Part shown: one piece after another, positions 33,783-45,722 of the stretch
Layout: every line of letters begins with the position of its first letter
How positions within the stretch are numbered: position 1 is the stretch's first letter
Assembly: GCA_033065855.1 (NCBI GenBank)
Contig: JAVXUO010002285.1
Span: forward strand, 186,001 to 250,000
Length of the DNA stretch: 64,000 bases
Direction of reading: 5' to 3'
DNA from: Escallonia rubra
Lineage: Eukaryota; Streptophyta; Magnoliopsida; Escalloniales; Escalloniaceae
Notes under the pieces: model-generated
Databases searched by the model: none
Seen by the model: only the letters and a program-made list of their open reading frames with translations
Told to the model about the DNA's origin: nothing
Position numbers and translations under genes: made by a program

Positions 33783-36731
33783 GTTTCACCTACGTGGGTG
33801 CGTGATTACTCTGTGTGTGTGTAACAGGTATGCAAGTGTATACAGTGTGTGTATGTTGTGTGTGAAAAATGTGTGTTTTGTGACAATGTTTGGCTGTGGG
33901 TTTGTGGGTGTGATTTTGTGGGTAAGGGTGTGTGTATGTGTGTTATATGGAGATATTAATGTGTATTGGTGTGTGAGTGTGTGAAATTGGGTAGGGTAGG
34001 TGTGTGTAATTCATGTGTGTGAAAGTGTGTTAGTGTGTGTGTGTGTTTAGGTGTATTAGGGTGATTTATGTGTATTAATGTGTAGTTGTGTGTGATGCCC
34101 CGAACCTAGATTCCCCGGTTATTATTACTTTAGCGACAGTTTCTAGGAGTGATGTTCTTTTGAGTTTTAGCGACGAACTCTTGATTAGCGTTAGTATATT
34201 TCCTTTGATGACTTAGAGCGACAATAATTATACGTAATATTTAGCCTGATTTTCTCAAGTGAATTTCATTGAACCTTTAGCGACAATTGTAAAATCATAA
34301 GTTATAATTTACGTTAGTATTTATGAATGATATTGTTTGAGGTCTTTAGGGCGATTAGCGTTAATGATATTTAGAACCATTAACGACAATATCTATAATT
34401 TGCAACATTATTTTATTAGAACCATTTTAAGCGTCAAGTAGTCAGCGGGTTAGCGTAACAATCTTTAATAAATTTGCTAACACATGATTCGTCGAAAGTA
34501 TTTTATTCTTGGACCTTTTTTTTATAATAATAAGTTGGGTTAGAAGTTTTAGCGACAAATGATTTATAGGGTTCCTTACAATTCTAACTAGGGTTTTCAC
34601 CCCCTTATATAAATATATAAGATAGTGGGGGGCAGCTAACCTTAGCCGTCAGACTCAACCTAGAGGGAGACATCAGGAGACAGAGGAGACCGCGGCGTTC
34701 AATAGCAATTTGGTAAGCTCTCTCTTGGCTTTTTCTCTCTTATCTTCCAGAATTTAGTTAGATTCCAATATTGTAGTGTATATATGACCAATATTGTATT
34801 GTATATATGACCATGGGTACGTACATTGCGAACCTGTGAAAAAGGGGAGGAAATCGCTGAGTGTTTTAATGGGTTTAGTATAATGCCATGAGAGTGCTGG
34901 GTAGGTTGGGTGCATGGTGGACACGGGTGTACGGGTTGGAGCCATGAACGGCCATGGCTGTCGGGGACATGACTTGCGACACCGTCAAGGATCGCATGAA
35001 GGTAGAAGCAAACCCAATAGCTGCGGCCGAGATAAAGACAATATCTATGACGGAGTTGTGGGTTCAGGGAGAGAGAGAGAGAGAAACCTGCGATGTAGTG
35101 TTGAATGAGTATGCCTTGTATATGGGGACTGCAGTGGGAAAATATATGGTACATTGTGTAGGTATATGAGTGAGTTGTAGCTGTGCGTGAGTGCTGTTTA
35201 GCGTAATATTTCTTGGATGAGATAAAGGGGTGAGTGTAACAGCAAGAGAGAAACAAAACTGGGGAAGGAGATGAGCTGCCGTAAGGTAGTAGTGGGGGTG
35301 TGCTTGTACTGGGTATTTTATGGTGTATAAGTTGATGGTGTTGCTATGGGTTGGCAAGGATGATGGGGCGTGCACAGGGAAAAGGGTATTGAATTGTGGG
35401 TATGTTGGTTTGTGACCATTAGGGTGAAGGTGTGTGTGTGTGAACAAGGTGGTGTGTAGTCTGCACAGGTAAGTGTACTGGGTGTGTGTGTATTGTATGT
35501 GTGGTTAGTTGTGTGCTTATGAGAGAAGGTGGAAGTGGGGGGTTGTGTAGATGGAAACTGTGAAGTGCATGAGTGTGGTGAGAGTATGCGTGTATTTCTC
35601 TGTGGTTTAGTGTGTGTCCAGGAGTGCAAGAGTACTTGTAATGGGTGTTGAGTTTTGGGAGGAGTAAGAGTATGAGTAATGTATAGAAATGGGTATAAAA
35701 CGTATGTGAGGGTGTAATATAAACTGGTGAAGTGGGAAGAGACAAATGAGATTAATGGTGGAGAAGAAGGCACTGTGTTTAGAGAGGGAAAGTCTGTCTA
35801 GTTTTAAGAAATTAACAAAGAAGTGTCGCTAAAGACGGCTATTCTTTTAAACAGTTTCTTTCTTAAATTTTTACATATATCTAGAAAATATTTTGGACAA
35901 AACTCAAAGAATTAACTTAGGTTTATTTTTCAAGACCTACACACAGTAAAAATTTCAGATTTTTCGGAGCTCAGGAAGCGTGCTAACTAATTTTATTCGT
36001 AAAAGAGTTTTCGGCATATTTTAAAATAGTAAACTAAGTTATTAAATTATAATAATTTTATAATAGTCTTATATAGCTATGATAATGTATATTTCAGAGT
36101 TTTAAAAGTTTTGAAAGTTGTTTGCTTTTTTTAGCGTTCTTAGCAGTGTAGCGCCCGAACGGATATAGCGTAACGCTTCATTGTCACGATAGTTATTAAA
36201 TTATTTCTAAGGACCTCTTCTGAATAGATTCAGACAAAGTGTAAATAGGTAATTATTTCTAATGACTCTTTTAGGTTATATCTGGGTGGACAAGGTACTT
36301 TAGGCATTGGGGACAAATAGGTAATTATTCATAAGTCGGGGGACGGTTGGGTAAAATTTTACTCATCTAAAAGAAAACTAATACCTAATACTTAGGTGTG
36401 CTCGAGCGTTAATGAATGACATTCGTATGATTTATTATTTAGGTTTTGATAGTCAAGAGTTAAGGCCGACACTTGAGTAAATACCTGAAGTGGATTTTGA
36501 GCGAGGTAAGTACTCCTGCCATATTCCTCCGTATACCCTATTTTCCGTTTATCTATATGTATAAATGAATTGTTCCAATTAGAAGTTTTAAAGCCTTTTA
36601 CATGCTACTGTTTTTGTGTAAATTGTTTGATGAGAAAATGCATAAAAAAAATGCAATGGAATGTTTTCTATGAGTAGTGTTTTAAAGTTGGCTTATGTTG
36701 AATGAGACGGTATTTCTGGCTCGGTTGTTGC

Positions 36732-36970
36732 GCCCCATATCCACGGGGGAAAGTTGGATTGTTGGGTCCTGGTCAACAGGACAATACGTTGACGCACAGT
36801 ACTGTTGCTCGTGGTGCGCCCTTGCGTCCACAATAATATGTATCCCGGATGAAGGAGGGATTGTGGGCCCTAGTCAGGGGGGCGCATACCCTGACCAAAT
36901 AATGTTCATCCCGGGTGGAGTAGGGATTGTGGGCCCTAGTCAGGGGGGAACGTACGCTGACCGCAACATA
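36732..36970 (+). repeat. Conserved block of LTR-A (copy 2)
   Basis: The counterpart of 2389-2624, about 96% identical, with the internal GGGATTGTGGGCCC duplication preserved. Confidence 0.8.
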
Positions 36971-37183
36971 CCTATGTTATGATGAACTGTGATAGTTGTT
37001 AATGAGCCTACTTGATATCATACTTCGTTTCTGAGATTCTTGGATGAATTGCTTTCATAAAGTAGATATATGTTTAGTATCTCTTGTGAAAATGTTTACC
37101 AGTTTTAAATTGAAAAAAACCATGGCATGTTTCATATTTTTCTGAATCCCAAAATCTATTTTAGGGATATGGGTTGTGTACTT

Positions 37184-37200
37184 ACTGAGCCCCAAGCTCA
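37184..37200 (+). promoter_or_regulatory. Conserved LTR stem motif (LTR-A2)
   Basis: ACTGAGCCCCAAGCTCA, followed about 20 nt later by TTTTCAGGT. It occupies the same relative place as in LTR-A1. Confidence 0.5.
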
Positions 37201-37514
37201 CCCCTTTTTATAAATGTTTTCAGGTGAACACCTAGATGAACCTCAATGCTATGAGGGTAATGAAAATGAAGTCGCGGGAGATGCTCATTAGGACGTTTGT
37301 TTAAGCCCTCGAGAAATTGTAGAGCTGCCAGTTATTTATTTGAATTGTTCGTAGCTTAATCTCAGGAATTTTTCTTTAAAATAAATACTATCAGTCATTA
37401 TGGAGGAATTTAGTAGAGACTCATATTGGGGAGATCTGTAAGGACCTCTTTAGAAGTCATATTATGGCATTAGTTAATGAATGATATATTAGAATTGTGT
37501 ATAGGTTTAAATAA

Positions 37515-37522
37515 GGTCTGGC
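37515..37522. repeat. hAT-2 target-site duplication, left
   Basis: GGTCTGGC, identical to 38635-38642. LTR-A1 has the corresponding empty site near 3111-3118. Confidence 0.95.
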
Positions 37523-37887
37523 CAGTGTTATTAAAAGTGTGCCTAGGCGCGCGCCTAGGCGCAAGGCGCGCCCAGGCTCAACCTCAGCGCCTCGCCTAGG
37601 CCTAGGCTCAGCGCGTTCAAAAAGGCGCACGCCTAGCGAGCCTAGGCGCCTGGGCGCAAGGCGCGCAGCTGTGGTGGAGGCGCAAATCCAGGCGCAAACC
37701 CCAAATCAGCTGAGCAGACTCACTATCTCACTCTCAAGTCTCTCTCACTCTCACAGTTTCACACCCTCACCTCGCCGTCGCATAACCCGTCACCGCCGGT
37801 CACCAACTCGCCGCCGTCGCATCTCCCAAGTCCCATCTGCGCCGATCGTCTGCTGCTCGCCTGCTGCAGTGCTGCTCGTCTGCTCCT

Positions 37888-38036
37888 CTTCGCCAGTTCA
37901 GCCGCGATTGCTGCTGCTGCTTCAGCCGCGAGGGGCGCGAGGCCCGCGATTGCTGCTCATCTTCGCCAGTTCAGCCGCGATTGCTGCTGCTGCTTCAGTC
38001 GTGAGGGGCGCGAGGCCCGCGATTGCTGCTCCTCTT
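37888..38036. repeat. 73-bp tandem duplication inside hAT-2
   Basis: A GC-rich unit beginning CTTCGCCAGTTCAGCCGCGA occurs at 37888 and 37961 with almost no change. Confidence 0.9.
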
Positions 38037-38076
38037 CTCGGGTGAGCTTGTTGTTTTAGAACCCAGGAGCCAAAGC

Positions 38077-38330
38077 TTGAACAAGGACCTCTAATTTCAT
38101 GGGTTTTGTGGAGTACAGTTGTTCAAATTTGGTTGGTGTGAAGGATGGGCATGGATACCAATTAGGTTCCTCTGATAGTTGTGGTGATCAGTTTAAAGAT
38201 TGTGATGGTAGTTTTGGTTTGTGTCGGTGAAATCGATGGGAATTTGAGAATACAAGAAGAAAACGAGAAAATCAATAAGTAGCAAAAATTGTCGTATATT
38301 AGCTGATTGTCTTACATTTTGTTTTAACCT
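38077..38330 (+). other. Possible captured gene fragment in hAT-2
   Basis: The ATG at 38099 opens a 44-residue frame (MGFVEYSCSNLVGVKDGHGY...) that is AT-richer than the flanks. A diverged copy lies at 21375-21760. The family is not recognised. It may be a fragment of a host gene spread by transposons. Confidence 0.4.
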
Positions 38331-41300
38331 ATTCTAGCTTGAATCTCCTGGGTAATTGATGAGAAATTAGCTGATTGTCTTACATTTTGTTTTAGAAAAT
38401 AAGACTTTGATTGTTTTAGCTGATTGTTGTTTACATGCATTATGTTTAGACTTTGATTGTTTTAGCAAATTATTTTTTTAGGAAATAATTTTATTGTTTT
38501 AATGCACTATTATTTATTTATTTTTATTTATTTTAATATTGCGCCTTGCTTAAAAAAGGCGCGCACCTGCGCCTTGCGCCTAGGCTCCAGGGACCTTTTG
38601 CGCCTTAGGTGCGCCTGCGCCTTTAATAACACTGGGTCTGGCAGAGCCCTTGATTTGAGTCTATTGGGTCTGCGGCCGGTTACGTGCCTAGCTCGCGGGC
38701 CTGCCCGTGGGTTCGGGTCGTGACATTGTGTGTGCCTAATGTGTGAAGTAAATGTTTGTGAGAGTGTGGGGTTCGGTAGAGTGAGGAGGAAGATAACTAA
38801 GTGTTTGAAGTTGTAAAAGTGTGTGCAGTTAATTTGGATTAATATTGAATAGTGACTGTAATTGTCACTATATGGAGGGAATTTTGAAGCTATTTCAAAC
38901 CTTAATTTTAAAAGTAGTTCTAATTAGATTCTGATGAAGTATAAAAAAGAGACTTATGTTATTTTTACAAGATCTAAACTGTGGAAATTTTTGGAAATTT
39001 TCTGTGTTCATGAAGGATGCTAAATTAGGGTATCGATGAAAAGCGATTCTCGATTTATTTAGTATAGTAAACCAAATTATTTTTATCCTGAAATTTTAGG
39101 AGAACCTTATGTTACTAATATGTTTCACAATCTAAAATTTCGTGCCATTCTGAGGTTGATAGCTATTTTTAGCAGAACCGGCCTCTGAGCGCTCGATTCG
39201 GATACTGATTCGGCATTTTTGAATGAAAAATTTTCGAAAATACTTTTTAGTCCAAAAATAAATTCAGGATGTTTTAAAGTGTTTTTGATATTTTTTTGGT
39301 GCGAGGGGCATCACGGGTGTTTTGGTAATCTTTCACCTGATAGGGGTTTTTTTTGGTAATTTTACTTACAAGAGGTGCATTTAAGTAAATTCACATATAA
39401 TAGGGATATTTTATTGATTTGACCTACGAAAAAGATGAATGGTGATTTAGATATGTTAGGGGTGCTTTTTGGCAATTTTACACATGAGCTATATTTTGGT
39501 AATTTTGCATACCGGTGAGTGGGTCATTCTGGATATGTGTGAGTTAGTATTGAGTTTGTAGTATTGTACTACAGACTGTATTCTAATAACTGGATTATTC
39601 CCTTTAGGTGAAAACAAAAACTTTTTCTGGTTAGCTTAATTTTACTAAGGCAAGGGTTTCATACTAAGGTAAGGGTTTCTATCTGAATTTATCAACTTGT
39701 GATCGTGTACGTTCTTTTGAATTATTGTGTTTATTGTTACACTCTTTGGTAAGAGTTTCTATCTGTACCCTAAGGGGAATGATTTCTCTCCGAACCCTAA
39801 ATTCGATAACTTGTGTTCGTATATGTTCTTTCGATTTGTTCATGACTTTTTTTGGACTTTGAATATATGAATTGATATCAGTATATGTTATTACCCTTGA
39901 AACCCTCCCTACTTTGAACCCTAAGCGATATGTGAAACTCTGATTGATGCTCATACGTTATTGTGTATTTGAGCATTGTGAATGTTGAAATGTGTATGTT
40001 ATTCATGTGAAAATTGACATGAGGACCTGTAATTGTGCACTGCTTGTGTGGCTCTGCGCATCTGTTATGTGGGAGGCATTATAAGGATGGTTTGTTCCTG
40101 CGTGGAATGCAGGGCAGTACCTAGATGGACTAGTTATTATACATCGTGCATATGTACTATGTCTTGTGCACTACCTGTGTGGCTTTGCTCATCTGTTACC
40201 CTGTGCTCATGTCAATGTTATCTGTGTGGCTTTGCTCCTTCGTTATTGTGCACTGCCTGTGTGGCTTTACCTATCTGTTGCCCTGTGCTCATGCCAATAT
40301 TATCTGTGGCTCCTTGTAATGACTCGGAAATTCGGAGCTCCATCGCCCTGAACTCCCGGAGCGTTAACCTATAACGTCACATTAAATCACATCAAACCCT
40401 ATTTACTGAAACATACTTTAGAGCATCTAACTAGACATCAACTCAAATTCTTCAAAATACACGATTACAAAAAAACTGCTAAAACTTAAACTATTAAAGC
40501 TTAGGTTCTTTATAAGACGAGTTAACAGTATCGACCCACGCAAGGGTCTTATTACACAGTAGTGGTGGGCTCTCCGGAATCTCACACAGACTCTAAACCC
40601 ATTCTCGAGCAATCTACATTTGATCATTACCTGCAGAAGAGAATAAAACAAATGATGAGCTTTTGAGTGCTCAGTAAGGTCGATCAAGGAACAACCGAAG
40701 GAATTACAAAACGACTCAAAAGTCCATTCGATGATAATGTTTCAAAACATTTTAACAATCATAAACAGTATGATAATTTCCAAAACGGTCATAATCAATC
40801 ATAAGCATATACCAAAAACGACCATAAAAAATCATAAACAGACACCAAAACAAACATTAATAATCATTCCAGATTCCAAAACGAACGTTAATAATCATAA
40901 CCAAATACCAAACGATCATTTGAAGATCATTTTCAAAGCCATCATTCTGAAATGCAATGATGATTTTTTCAAAGGATTTCAAAATGAACACATATATTTC
41001 AAAGACGATATGGAAAAGGTTTCAGATAATAACAAACAATTTGATCACAATTTGGGGAAGGGTTTCAACTCAATCCCCTTCAGTTAGATATCAAGACATT
41101 CATTTCCAATTATTTTTTAAAATATTCGTTGTAAGATACAATGTAAAAAACAAGTTAGCAGATATTGATCTTGGGTAGAGGCAATGCTATTCAGGCAATG
41201 CACAGAAAGAGTACACATGCATGATGTACGATAACTATCCCTTTCTATCGAACAAGTCTAGATCTGCATAATTGTGCAGGTTCAGACCATCCTTATAATG

Positions 41301-42151
41301 CCTCCCTTAGAACAGACTCCTAGGTCAACACAGAATACAACAATCACATAATCAACAAGAATTTCAATGCTTGACATGCAATAAAAATGAGCTTTAACAT
41401 GAAGTCAAATAACTGATATCAATTAGAGTTTCAATGACAATTAAACATGTTCATACTAATTCACCACTCAGAACTCAAGAATTGCCACAAACAAATAGCA
41501 AGAACAAATACAAACATGTATCGAATTTAGGCATAACAATTCAGAAGAAAGAATGCAAACAATTATCAAATTTGCTCAGCATGCAATAACAGATGAGCAT
41601 CGATAAGATTTCCAAATAACCGATTCAAGTTCAATGTTGGGGTTTCCTTGGAAATAACATGCTGATATCAATGCATATCTTAGTGTGTGACAATAGCCAT
41701 AAACGGATCGAAAGGATACCGACGAACATAAGTTATCGAAATTAGGGTTCAGATAGAAATCCTTACCCGGGGTTCAGATAGAAACCCTTACTTGGATCCG
41801 AAGCTAAATTATCCTAACTGGATAGTCTTTTGCTTTAACCTAGACGGAACAATCAAACGATTAGAATACAATATACACTATGATATTATAAACTCAATAC
41901 TGACTCACGCATACTCCCATAGTGAATCCCCTCACCGTGTATGTAAAATTATCAAAATATCCCTTATGTATAAAATTACCAAAAGCACGCCTCTCATACT
42001 TGAACTACCAAAACATCCTTCGCACGAGTAAAATCACTAAAATATTCCTACCGTATGTGAATTTACCCAAAAGTACCTTTTATAGGTAAAAAAATTACTA
42101 AAATAACCCATGTGGGTGGCAAATTACTAAAATCACTACAAGAAAATGGGT

Positions 42152-42440
42152 CTTTCCCGACGGACTTTTAGCGACGAACAAGAATCCGTCTCTAAAGGTC
42201 ACTTTTAGCGACGGGATAATCTGTCGGTAAAACTCCGTCGCTAAATGTCTTTACAACGAAACTGTCCATCGGTAAAAACATTTAGCGACGGAGTTTTACC
42301 ACGGATTATTACCGACGGAAATATCCGTCGCTAATTGTAATTTACGTTTTTTTTCAATATTTTGGAATTTTTTTTCATTAAAAATAATTTTTAGTAACGG
42401 ACTTTTACCGACGGACACATTCCGTCGGTAAAAGTCTTTA
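42152..42440. repeat. CACTA-2 left subterminal repeats
   Basis: GACGGACTTTTAGCGACG and inverted copies; the same repeat family as in CACTA-1. Confidence 0.9.
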
Positions 42441-42829
42441 TGTTTGAAAAAAAGAAGCCCTAACCCTACTCTTCTTTCTAATCAGCCACACACACATGTT
42501 TTCCCCTTCTTCTCTCCACATCCCCTCCTCCTGGCCCCTCTCTCTCTCTCACCCTGTATACCAATTGCCCACACCCACCTCCCACGCCACTACCCCAGCT
42601 CCTCTGCCGCGTCCCCCCAACCCGTCTTCCACATCCCCACCCTCATCCCCCACTTCCGCCTTACCCTTTTTCTTTCTCTCATTCGCTGCCCATGCCACCC
42701 ACCTGTAAGGGATTGCGACGTGCTGGCTAGGGCTTTCGCCTTCCAACGAGTTTTTTTATTCCTTTTTTGCTGATCTTTTAGTAGGGTTTTTGATTTGTGG
42801 GTTTGTGATTGTGTACGTGTGTGGTAAAT

Positions 42830-42884
42830 ATGGAGAGATCTGGGGGTCAAGACTTCAAGAATTCTGACAACGGCTTCATCTCAG
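42830..42884 (+). pseudogene. Captured first exon, unknown gene
   Basis: Following a pyrimidine-rich leader (42440-42829) that looks like a plant 5' UTR, ATG at 42830 opens MERSGGQDFKNSDNGFIS and ends at CAG/GTCTGC, a good splice donor. I do not recognise the protein. It does not resemble the usual N-terminus of uridine kinase-like proteins, so it may come from a different host gene than the exons at 43114 and 43288. Confidence 0.5.
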
Positions 42885-43113
42885 GTCTGCTCTATCTCAA
42901 TCCCCACTCTTTCTTCTTCTTCTTTATTTTTTTGCTTATTTTTTCATCTAATTGCTTTCATTCTTTTCAATTTTATATCTTGGATTCTTGGTTTGCGTTA
43001 CCTTGATTATAACTTCTTTTCGGTGGTGTCAAATGCAATGTAGTTTATGCTTCACCATCAGTCTTACATGTTTCATAGTGGTTGTATGCTCACAGCGAGA
43101 ACCCATGTTGTAG

Positions 43114-43197
43114 ATTAGAGGATTGCACACACTGATTCGAGATCAAGATATATCAAAGCATGAATTCGTATTTTATTCAGATCGCCTTATTCGTCTG
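43114..43197 (+). pseudogene. Captured exon of a uridine kinase-like (UKL) gene, part 1
   Basis: The 84-bp exon between TTGTAG and GTACTG encodes IRGLHTLIRDQDISKHEFVF and then YSDRLIRL. This matches from memory the conserved IRG.HTLIRD..., FVFYSDRLIRL segment of plant uridine kinase-like proteins, which join a uridine kinase domain to a uracil phosphoribosyltransferase-like domain. The segment lies at the start of the second domain. The frame is open and both splice sites are intact, so capture with introns (DNA-level) is likely. The next exon follows 90 bp downstream. Confidence 0.75.
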
Positions 43198-43287
43198 GTA
43201 CTGCACCCTAACAATTGATCAAAACGTAATAGCCTCTTATGTTCTTACGCTACATTAAATCGTAATTATCATAACTTCAACTTCCAG

Positions 43288-43348
43288 GTTGTGGAGCATG
43301 GCCTTGGCCATTTACCATTTATTGAGAAGCAAGTAGTCACTCCAACAG
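43288..43348 (+). pseudogene. Captured exon of a uridine kinase-like (UKL) gene, part 2
   Basis: The 61-bp exon between CTTCCAG and GTATGC encodes VVEHGLGHLPFIEKQVVTPT. This continues directly from the preceding exon in known plant UKL proteins. The first exon ends at a codon boundary and this one starts at one, so the two join in frame. Later exons of the gene are not seen. The fragment cannot make a working enzyme. Confidence 0.8.
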
Positions 43349-45389
43349 GTATGCTTAGAGAAATTCAACAACAGTGTGATTTTTAATAGTGGTTTTTGTT
43401 TTGTGTCTTTTGTTTTCTTCTTGTGATTAAAGTTTGCTCAAACCACTGATTTGATTTCTTACCTCGTCAAAGCTGGCTGTTGTTGTAATTTTATCGCTTT
43501 GTAGTTTCTCTTTCTCGCTTAAGTGGTTGATGTTGCATTAACGGGCTGGTTTGGTAGTTCAACAGAAATCACACTCTGCATAGAGCACAAGATTATACAA
43601 TGATTTTGCTGCAGTGCAATGGAAGCTTATGGCCACAATTCATACACAGTTATAGTCGTGATGATGTATCTGGCTTACCTTGGATTGCAAAGCATCTGTC
43701 CTCTTTTGAGTGTTAATGTTATATGCAATGGGAATATGAAAGAAATGCTAAATACTGGCCTAACTAAAAGCTCTAGTTTAGTGAACCTTAGATAACATAT
43801 TGATCCAGGATGATGCCTTAGAAAAGTTATATAAGGCCATCCTATATTCAGGTGTGGGGGGCTAGGGTGTAGGATCGGAATTTAGTAGCTAGGTTTAGGG
43901 TTTAGGAACCGTAGAAGATATACTTTTTGGGCTGTTTAGGATGCTGTGAACAGTACCCGAGAACAGTGCTTTAGCATTAACAGAATAAAGAAATGGAAAC
44001 AAGACAAGAAAATAAACCATAGAGACTCACATAGATGGTTGATTTATCCACATTTCTTCCGTACATTATTCTCATCGTACTCTCGATTCAAGACTTTGAA
44101 TTGTTCTGGCGTATGAGAAACCTGGGCTATGGAAAAGGAATATGCAAAATCATATATGTCATATGCTCCACAATCGGTTTTCCGTCAATGGGTCCTTGTC
44201 CTCATTTGGAGGCTCTTTTGTTCTGCTCCTCAATCATGAAGAGCAACTAGGACCATTTCAGTTGTATTTCGAAACCCATAGAACAATTTCCTAAGCTTGT
44301 TCTATTTGTTCAAGGCCATAGTTTATGGCGAACTCGATGCAGGTTTTTTTCCCCATTTTTTTGGGAGCGGGGCCATCATTTGCAATGACATGAAAGGCGA
44401 TTCCTATGCGATGGACTAACAGTGACAATGTTCTCAATAGGCGAACCCTTATTTTTTTCGAGGCCATATGGTGTTTGTGCTTGTGTGTGTGTGTGTGGAT
44501 GTTGATATGAACTAATTAAAAAAGCTTAAAGGCTAGCTACCTAACTGTAATATTACTGTACTGCCTACCCGAGTAGATAGAGAAATCAGAAATGCTCTGT
44601 ATATTGTTGACAATTTGCTGAGACATTATAACAGGATCAGTATATACTGGGGTCGACTTCTGCAAGAAATTATGTGGAGTCTCTATTGTTCGAAGGTGAG
44701 CTTGAAGTCAGGTATTAATAGAAGGCAATTGTGCTTATCTAAAAATTATCTTGCTTTAATTGATAATGCCCATTTTTAGCTTGAACTTTATGAACGTTTC
44801 TTGGGTTCTAGTTTGTTGCCTAATTAATAACGTTCTAGGTTCTTAGTTTCTTGTTTGTCAATTTGTGAATTCCATGACGCTGACTGTTAATGTTGACTAC
44901 TAATTGTAAATTTAATGGGTTTTGTTTAATTTGATCTGTTACAGTTTCTCACTAGTTTAGAAGTCTGTGTTATCGTATTTTTTATGCATATGTAATTATA
45001 AATGTATGTTGACTATATTTTGTGTTTTGTATAGATTAGATGATGTAACTTTGGCTCAGCTGCTGTTGCCGCCCATCCCAGCGCGCCAATGAGACCACTC
45101 TTGAGCATCACTTCTGCGATTGTATATATAAAAACAGACGTTGTAACTTTATTCGCAAAGTTTTGAATTTGGTTGACCTTGTAATGTTTGTGGTTATCTA
45201 GTGGCGATAGTGCTTTATTCGTAGTCATGATGTTACGGGTTTGTACTTCATTTATTTTACAGATACTTGAAAATGTGGTTAATAATATTCCACATTGATG
45301 GTTATGCTTTATATGTTTAATTTAAAAAAAACATGTTTAGATTTAGAAGAAATAATGAAAATAAAAAAGTTTTTTTCTACCTACAGCAA
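43349..45389. other. CACTA-2 interior, intron-like sequence
   Basis: About 2 kb of AT-rich DNA with intron-like base composition. I could not support further exons. A GC-richer stretch at 45050-45110 may be another exon remnant. Confidence 0.4.
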
Positions 45390-45700
45390 TATACTTTTTG
45401 CGACGGAATTCTGTCGTTAAAAGTCATTTTAACAGATCTTGATGATTTTTTAGCGACGGATCATTTATCGCTAAAAGACTTTAATGGACTTTTAGCGATA
45501 GAAATTCCGTTGCTAATGATTTTTTTTAATTTTGAAATATCTTTAGCGACGGAAAATTTCGTCACTAAAAGTAATTAATTCTGTCGGGAAAATTTTAATT
45601 TTTATCAACGGATCACCAATTTCTGTCGCTAATCTTTTAGCAACGACCTTTTCAACCACAGACTTTTAGCGACGGACAGTCTGTCGCTAAAAGTCTTTAT
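45390..45700. repeat. CACTA-2 right subterminal repeats
   Basis: TTTAGCGACGG and CGTCGCTAAAAG motifs in both orientations, more diverged than the left array. Confidence 0.85.
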
Positions 45701-45722
45701 TCTTGTGGTGAATACCCGTGGG

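Larger units (their letters stand above)
37523..38634 (+). mobile_element. hAT-2, non-autonomous hAT element (1.1 kb)
   Basis: The ends CAGTGTTATTAAAAG (37523) and CTTTAATAACACTG (38634) are inverted repeats, flanked by an exact 8-bp duplication. Subterminal GCGCCTAGGCGC palindromes fill both ends, as in Tip100-like plant hATs. No transposase is present, and the terminal sequences differ from hAT-1, so hAT-1 is unlikely to mobilise it. The interior holds a GC-rich tandem repeat and a short open frame shared with 21375-21760. Confidence 0.95.
34091..38725 (+). mobile_element. LTR-A2, second long LTR of family A, carrying hAT-2
   Basis: Starts TGTGATGCCCCGAACC (34091) and ends GGTTCGGGTCGTGACA (38725), the same ends as LTR-A1. 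TTGTG stands on both sides (34086-34090 and 38726-38730), an exact 5-bp duplication, although inside a GT-rich stretch. After subtracting hAT-2 it is about 3.5 kb. A TATA-like TATATAAATATATAAG lies near 34605. The first 470 bp contains several TAGCGAC(A/G) motifs. No gag/pol is present, so it reads as a solo LTR. Confidence 0.85.
42134..45710 (+). mobile_element. CACTA-2, non-autonomous CACTA element with captured exons
   Basis: Left end CACTACAAGAAAAT (42134), right end TTCTTGTGGTG (45710), flanked by the 3-bp duplication AAT (42131-42133, 45711-45713). Subterminal GACGG/TTTAGCGAC repeats occupy about 300 bp at each end and match those of CACTA-1. No transposase gene is present. The interior contains a leader-like region with a small first exon and two exons of a uridine kinase-like gene. 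The right terminus differs from the left by one base (GTGGTG against GTAGTG). Confidence 0.95.

Noticed and set aside
29416-33790. TTTCACC as a firm LINE target duplication
   Set aside because: Seven bases only; kept as tentative in the LINE entry, not as a separate feature.
34699-35773. Several minus-strand ORFs of 100-185 residues rich in His, Thr, Tyr
   Set aside because: They arise from GT-rich LTR sequence read in reverse; no motif and no similarity between frames.
37539-38045. 168-residue ORF at the start of hAT-2
   Set aside because: Covers terminal palindromes and a GC-rich tandem repeat; no recognisable protein.
42444-42773. 109-residue Pro-rich ORF in CACTA-2
   Set aside because: Better explained as a pyrimidine-rich 5' leader preceding the ATG at 42830.
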